A stretch of DNA of 64,000 nt from NCBI GenBank assembly GCA_004335835.1, contig RWJK01001513.1:23936-87935 (forward strand). The letters are read 5' to 3'. Positions within the stretch are counted from its first letter, which is position 1. Each line of letters starts with the position of its first letter. Positions 60,649-64,000 of the stretch are shown piece after piece. The translations under genes were made by a program, and so were the position numbers. The stretch is from Scenedesmus sp. ARA3 (taxonomy: Eukaryota > Chlorophyta > Chlorophyceae > Sphaeropleales > Scenedesmaceae). Under the pieces are notes generated by a model. The model had not been told where the DNA came from, made no database searches, and worked only from the letters and a program-made list of their open reading frames with translations.

Positions 60649-61924
60649 CTAGACATTACGCTCAACCTTGCTTTGGTCTAACTTGCCACTGCCTGCTGTT
60701 GTGAGCAGCTCTCCTGCATCTTCTTCATCATGCTGTTGTGCAGCCATCTGCACATCTTGCCGCCAATCACCTGTGTCATCTGACAGCCGAATACTCTCTG
60801 CAGCAGCTGCAGGCTGGTGAGATTCTACTGGAAGGTCCGTGTTGCTGCTGCAGCGCCGTAACCCGCAGCAAAGTTTGCTTGCCTGCTGCCGCGCGCCAGC
60901 AACCAGCGCTGCAATGTGCTGACGCAGCCACCCCTTCAACGGCTGCAAGCGGCGCTGGAATCTCTGTGTGCCATTGAATGGGAGGCCATAAACCTGCATA
61001 TTTTTGGCATCTTCCGGGTCATGCTGGAATGCAATGTGGGCTACAGCATGCCCTGCCAATGATCAGGGTAGTGGTGCGCTGTTTACACTATACACATTAA
61101 CTGCAGCCATCAATGCTTGCTCAAACATCGTCTGCTGTGATTGGGTCTGCACACTAGCCTTTCAGGCGGCACAGCAGAAACCCGCTTCCGACCACCGTGT
61201 GATACTATTGTGCAGTGCTGTGGTTGTGACAGCACATTCGCCTTGTCATCTTCTCACCTTGTTACAGAACTCATCCTCCCACCAGTTGCTGCCTTCTGCA
61301 GCCCCCTCCCTCAGGATGCCATGCCACACTGTCAGCCCCCTCTCCGCATCACTCGCCTTGATCGTGTTGTCAAGTAACAGCGTTAGCAACAGCGCCACTG
61401 CCGCCGCAGACGAAAACACGCTGTTTGCAATGCTGTTGAAGACATCGCTGCTGGTGCTGACAGGACCATGGCCGTGCTTGTTTGTGAAATCGGATACGTA
61501 ATATGTGACTGACAAGCCACTGTACAGCGCAAAACCCAGGATGAAAATGTTCCTGCTGCAATGCTGCTCGGTGTGACTCATCTGCGCTAATCCCACTGCA
61601 CTGATGATGCCAAACATCACCATGAAGAGCCTGCAGGCAAACAGTCATTGCATGCGGTGTCTGCCCATTGCACCGCAAACACAATGATGTACTGAGCTGT
61701 GGTACTGTAGACTGTGCATGCGCATCTGCAGCTGTGAATCACCTGATTCGTTCAACCTCGTGCATGGCAGCCTGCAACAGCCAAGCACGCAAGCGCAAAG
61801 ACCCATCTCTGCCATAGAGCCCAACACAGCAGCTAAACCATATGCCGCTAACATGGTGCCAAGGTGCTCACCCGCTGACCATGGCATTGGGCATGGAAGC
61901 AAACAGCGCACCAAATTTGGCTGC

Positions 61925-61972
<48 letters not shown>

Positions 61973-63830
61973 GCGGTGGTGGCCAACTGAGCAGCTCCTG
62001 AGCAAGCACAGAGTCAACGACCATCTACATATATGCGGCCGCAGCACGACCAGAGATAACATACAGCAGAATAGCAGACAAAGCAACCGATTACTCGCTT
62101 CAGGGACCATGTGCCTGAACATAGTTTGCATGGAGAAGCAGCAGCACTGCGGACCAGTGCAGCGCACCCACTAGCCCCATCACTAGCGCGCACATCCATA
62201 CAAGTCACATCCTGGCCTGTCATTTGAGTCTGCAGCTGAGGCTAGTCAACAACGTTAAGCATCTGCTGCAGCGCCGCTCACCCACGAGCCCCATCGCCAG
62301 CGCGCACAGCGCAGCCATATGCATCACATGCCGGCTGCCCACGCGCGTGATGGCCATGGCAGCGATGTTTTTGCTGATGGCAGTGGTGCCGCTGGCAGTG
62401 CCCCACAGCCCAGCCAGTACACAGCAGGCGCCCTGCGGCAGCAGGACGAATCCAAAATCATACAGCAGCCAGCCTGCCTGCGGTGCCTTGGCCATCAGTG
62501 GTGTTGCGGCACACAGCACGCTTGTAGGCTGAGCAGTCGCAGCATGCTGAGGGCACATCCAAGCAACGCTGGACCGGGAGACCACAGCCCACAGTCTCCT
62601 GACGCTTTGAGTTGGCTGTCATGCGGGCACAGCTTTTTTTTTGTTACCAGGGGCAACGGAATCCTACTGGCTCGCTACCACAGCACAACTGGGTACAGCT
62701 GACCGGCAGCACGGCATCAAGCAGTCAGGGCCGGCCCGTGTTGAGCTCTATGCTGAATCCCATTTGACCAGGTGTTGGTGGTGGCGTATGCCGCATGAAC
62801 ACACCATGTAACCTGTTACATAACCCCTCTATCTATCTATCATCAAGCAGTGGACATACCTGCAGTGCGATGGCCCTGCAGACGAGGCCTGGCGGGGGCA
62901 CAGGGGCGCCTGGCAAGGGGCACGGGGCAGGGAAACAAGGGGCGAGCGTAGTGAAAGGGTGTGACTGCTTGAGAGTGTGCTGGAGCTTGTGGTCCAGGCA
63001 TGTGCGTAGTTGGGTTGCATGTCAATGAGGGGAACTTTGAAGGATGGGCTGAGGGACCTGCCCGTAGTGACTGACAGACTGCTCATCTGGACAGAAACGA
63101 GGAAGGCACACACGCCATGCAAAGCGTAGGCTGGCACATTATCCTCTGCAATGCACTGCACTGCGCCACCCACCCACGATGCCTGCAGCAGCAAAGTAGT
63201 CTCCGAGGCTCTCCACACAAGCCGGCAGCGCACCAGCCTGCACATGCATGGGAGACACACACAAGCCGCACAATGGATGACAGCTCTGTACAGTTGGATC
63301 AATCATGATTGAGTGTCACAGTGGTGCTTGCCAGTTGTGTGTGTGGCATGCCTGCCATCACCTGGCTGGGAATGCCTCTGAAGTTTTTTGTGCAAGCTGC
63401 TTGCAGAAATGTGGCAATGTTGCTGCAGGAAGCTGCGCTTCCCACATTCGGCACCCTCAACAACAGCCCAATAGGTGTAACACATGCAGAGCCACACCAA
63501 ACAGCGCAGCAAGGCATGCACCAGCCCAGCGACGCAGATAACGTATGTACGGTGTTTCAAACCCACCAGCATGGTCAGTGTGCTGGCCCAGCTCATCGAG
63601 ATGGGCCCCCACTGCCCCGGGTAGGGAAACCTAAACCATGGCGAAGCCGCCAAAACATGGGACTGGTCTGTCCTGCAGGCCGCCTGCACCTCGGGGCTTG
63701 CGCTGTCATATGCGCCGCTGATTGTCATGATCCAGGCAATGAACCAGCTGGTGAGGATGCTGAGGATCACCGGGAACAGCTCAAAGATGTGGGCCCTGGC
63801 CGGCGAGATGTGTCGGTTGAAAAAGAGGTG
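60649..63830 (-). CDS. NCS2/NAT-family nucleobase-ascorbate transporter, partial (5' end off the window)
   Basis: Exons, 5' to 3': about 63830 or 63795 to 63567, 63237-63174, 62909-62860, 62432-62282, 61920-61872, 61630-61258, 61023-60649; frame intact from the first listed exon to the TAG. The family (plant NAT, animal SLC23) moves xanthine, uric acid or ascorbate with H+ or Na+ across membranes. Matching blocks: FELFPVILSILTSWFIAW, SPWFRFPYPGQWGPIS, GALPACVESLGDYFAAA, GAPVPPPGLVCRAIALQG, LAGLWGTASGTTAISKN, AITRVGSRHVMHMAAL, FGALFASMPNAMVSGLFMVM, GIISAVGLAQMSH, LLLDNTIKASDAERGL and YGLPF. The NAT signature reads KNIAAMAITR where most members have Q/E first and Gly fourth. The N-terminal membrane segments, including the QH motif, lie beyond position 64000. 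The C-terminal tail is hydrophilic with no known domain. Confidence 0.9.
61926..61970. repeat. (CAG)15, CTG array before an NCS2 acceptor
   Basis: Fifteen pure triplets form, on the minus strand, the pyrimidine tract directly before the acceptor TGTGCAG of the exon at 61920-61872. Confidence 0.95.
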
Positions 63831-63936
63831 GCGGCAGGCAGGCAGGCAGGCAGTGTGTCAAGCGTTGGTGAAGAACTGGTGATGTATCTCGGTGCGATGG
63901 TCGGCGATGTGTGTTGATTGTGGTAAGAGGTGGCGG

Positions 63937-64000
<64 letters not shown>
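63823..64000. repeat. (CAGG)n tract and duplicated exon edge at the right end
   Basis: The tetranucleotide CAGG repeats from about 63936 to the window end (about 16 units), with a shorter run at 63834-63851. GAGGTGGCGGCAGG precedes both runs (63825 and about 63926), so a segment of about 100 bp next to the first visible NCS2 exon is tandemly duplicated. Confidence 0.85.

Noticed and set aside
60738..61501. Plus-strand open frames over the NCS2 3' exons
   Set aside because: They are antisense shadows of exons that match the NCS2/NAT family on the minus strand.

Overview
The window looks like nuclear DNA of a chlorophycean green alga. A Tetradesmus/Scenedesmus-like member of the Sphaeropleales is my best guess, but this is inferred from style and not from a search. 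The signs are intron-dense genes with short GT-AG introns, very abundant CAG/CTG triplets in exons and introns, alanine/glutamine/serine-rich linkers, plant-type gene families (BIM-like bHLH, plastid-targeted DUF7148-like protein) and a fragment resembling the 5' end of an organellar large-subunit rRNA. There are two assembly gaps (3062-3245 and 31238-31287) and single ambiguous bases at 31392 and 47868. All gene models below were spliced by eye; nearly all were checked by keeping the reading frame through every junction.

Left part (1-16.4 kb): weakly supported minus-strand exons (1-2.2 kb), a repeat-rich gap-containing patch (2.7-3.35 kb), an unrecognised 212-aa minus-strand gene (4.5-6.1 kb), a plastid-targeted DUF7148-like gene (6.7-9.5 kb), a degenerate element shared with 3.3 kb (9.85-10.3 kb), and an 11-exon STEAP-type ferric/cupric reductase (10.5-16.4 kb). 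Middle (16.4-43 kb): a gene-poor 3 kb, a secreted BPI/LBP-family lipid-binding protein (19.5-22.7 kb), a bHLH transcription factor (23.9-25.4 kb), about 6 kb with no convincing gene, a non-LTR retrotransposon tail (31.3-31.9 kb), a PCIF1/CAPAM-type mRNA-cap methyltransferase (32.2-35.9 kb), and a 1194-aa UBC-like + F-box + TerD fusion (36.6-43.0 kb). Right part (43.8-64 kb) is all on the minus strand: nitronate monooxygenase, an organellar rRNA-like insert, NAA15 (auxiliary subunit of N-terminal acetyltransferase A, 14 exons), mitochondrial enoyl-ACP reductase (MECR, 9 exons) and an NCS2/NAT nucleobase-ascorbate transporter that runs off the right end.

The genes do not form an obvious pathway. 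The most striking property is structural. At least nine introns carry a nearby tandem copy of the exon edge together with its splice site, at periods of roughly 95-140 bp. Several copies keep the reading frame and differ mainly at synonymous positions. The clearest cases are the nitronate monooxygenase active-site exon (five copies) and exon 6 of the UBC/TerD gene (three copies). A second recurring property is that expanded CTG arrays form the pyrimidine tract directly before 3' splice sites, up to 31 uninterrupted units in the PCIF1-like gene.
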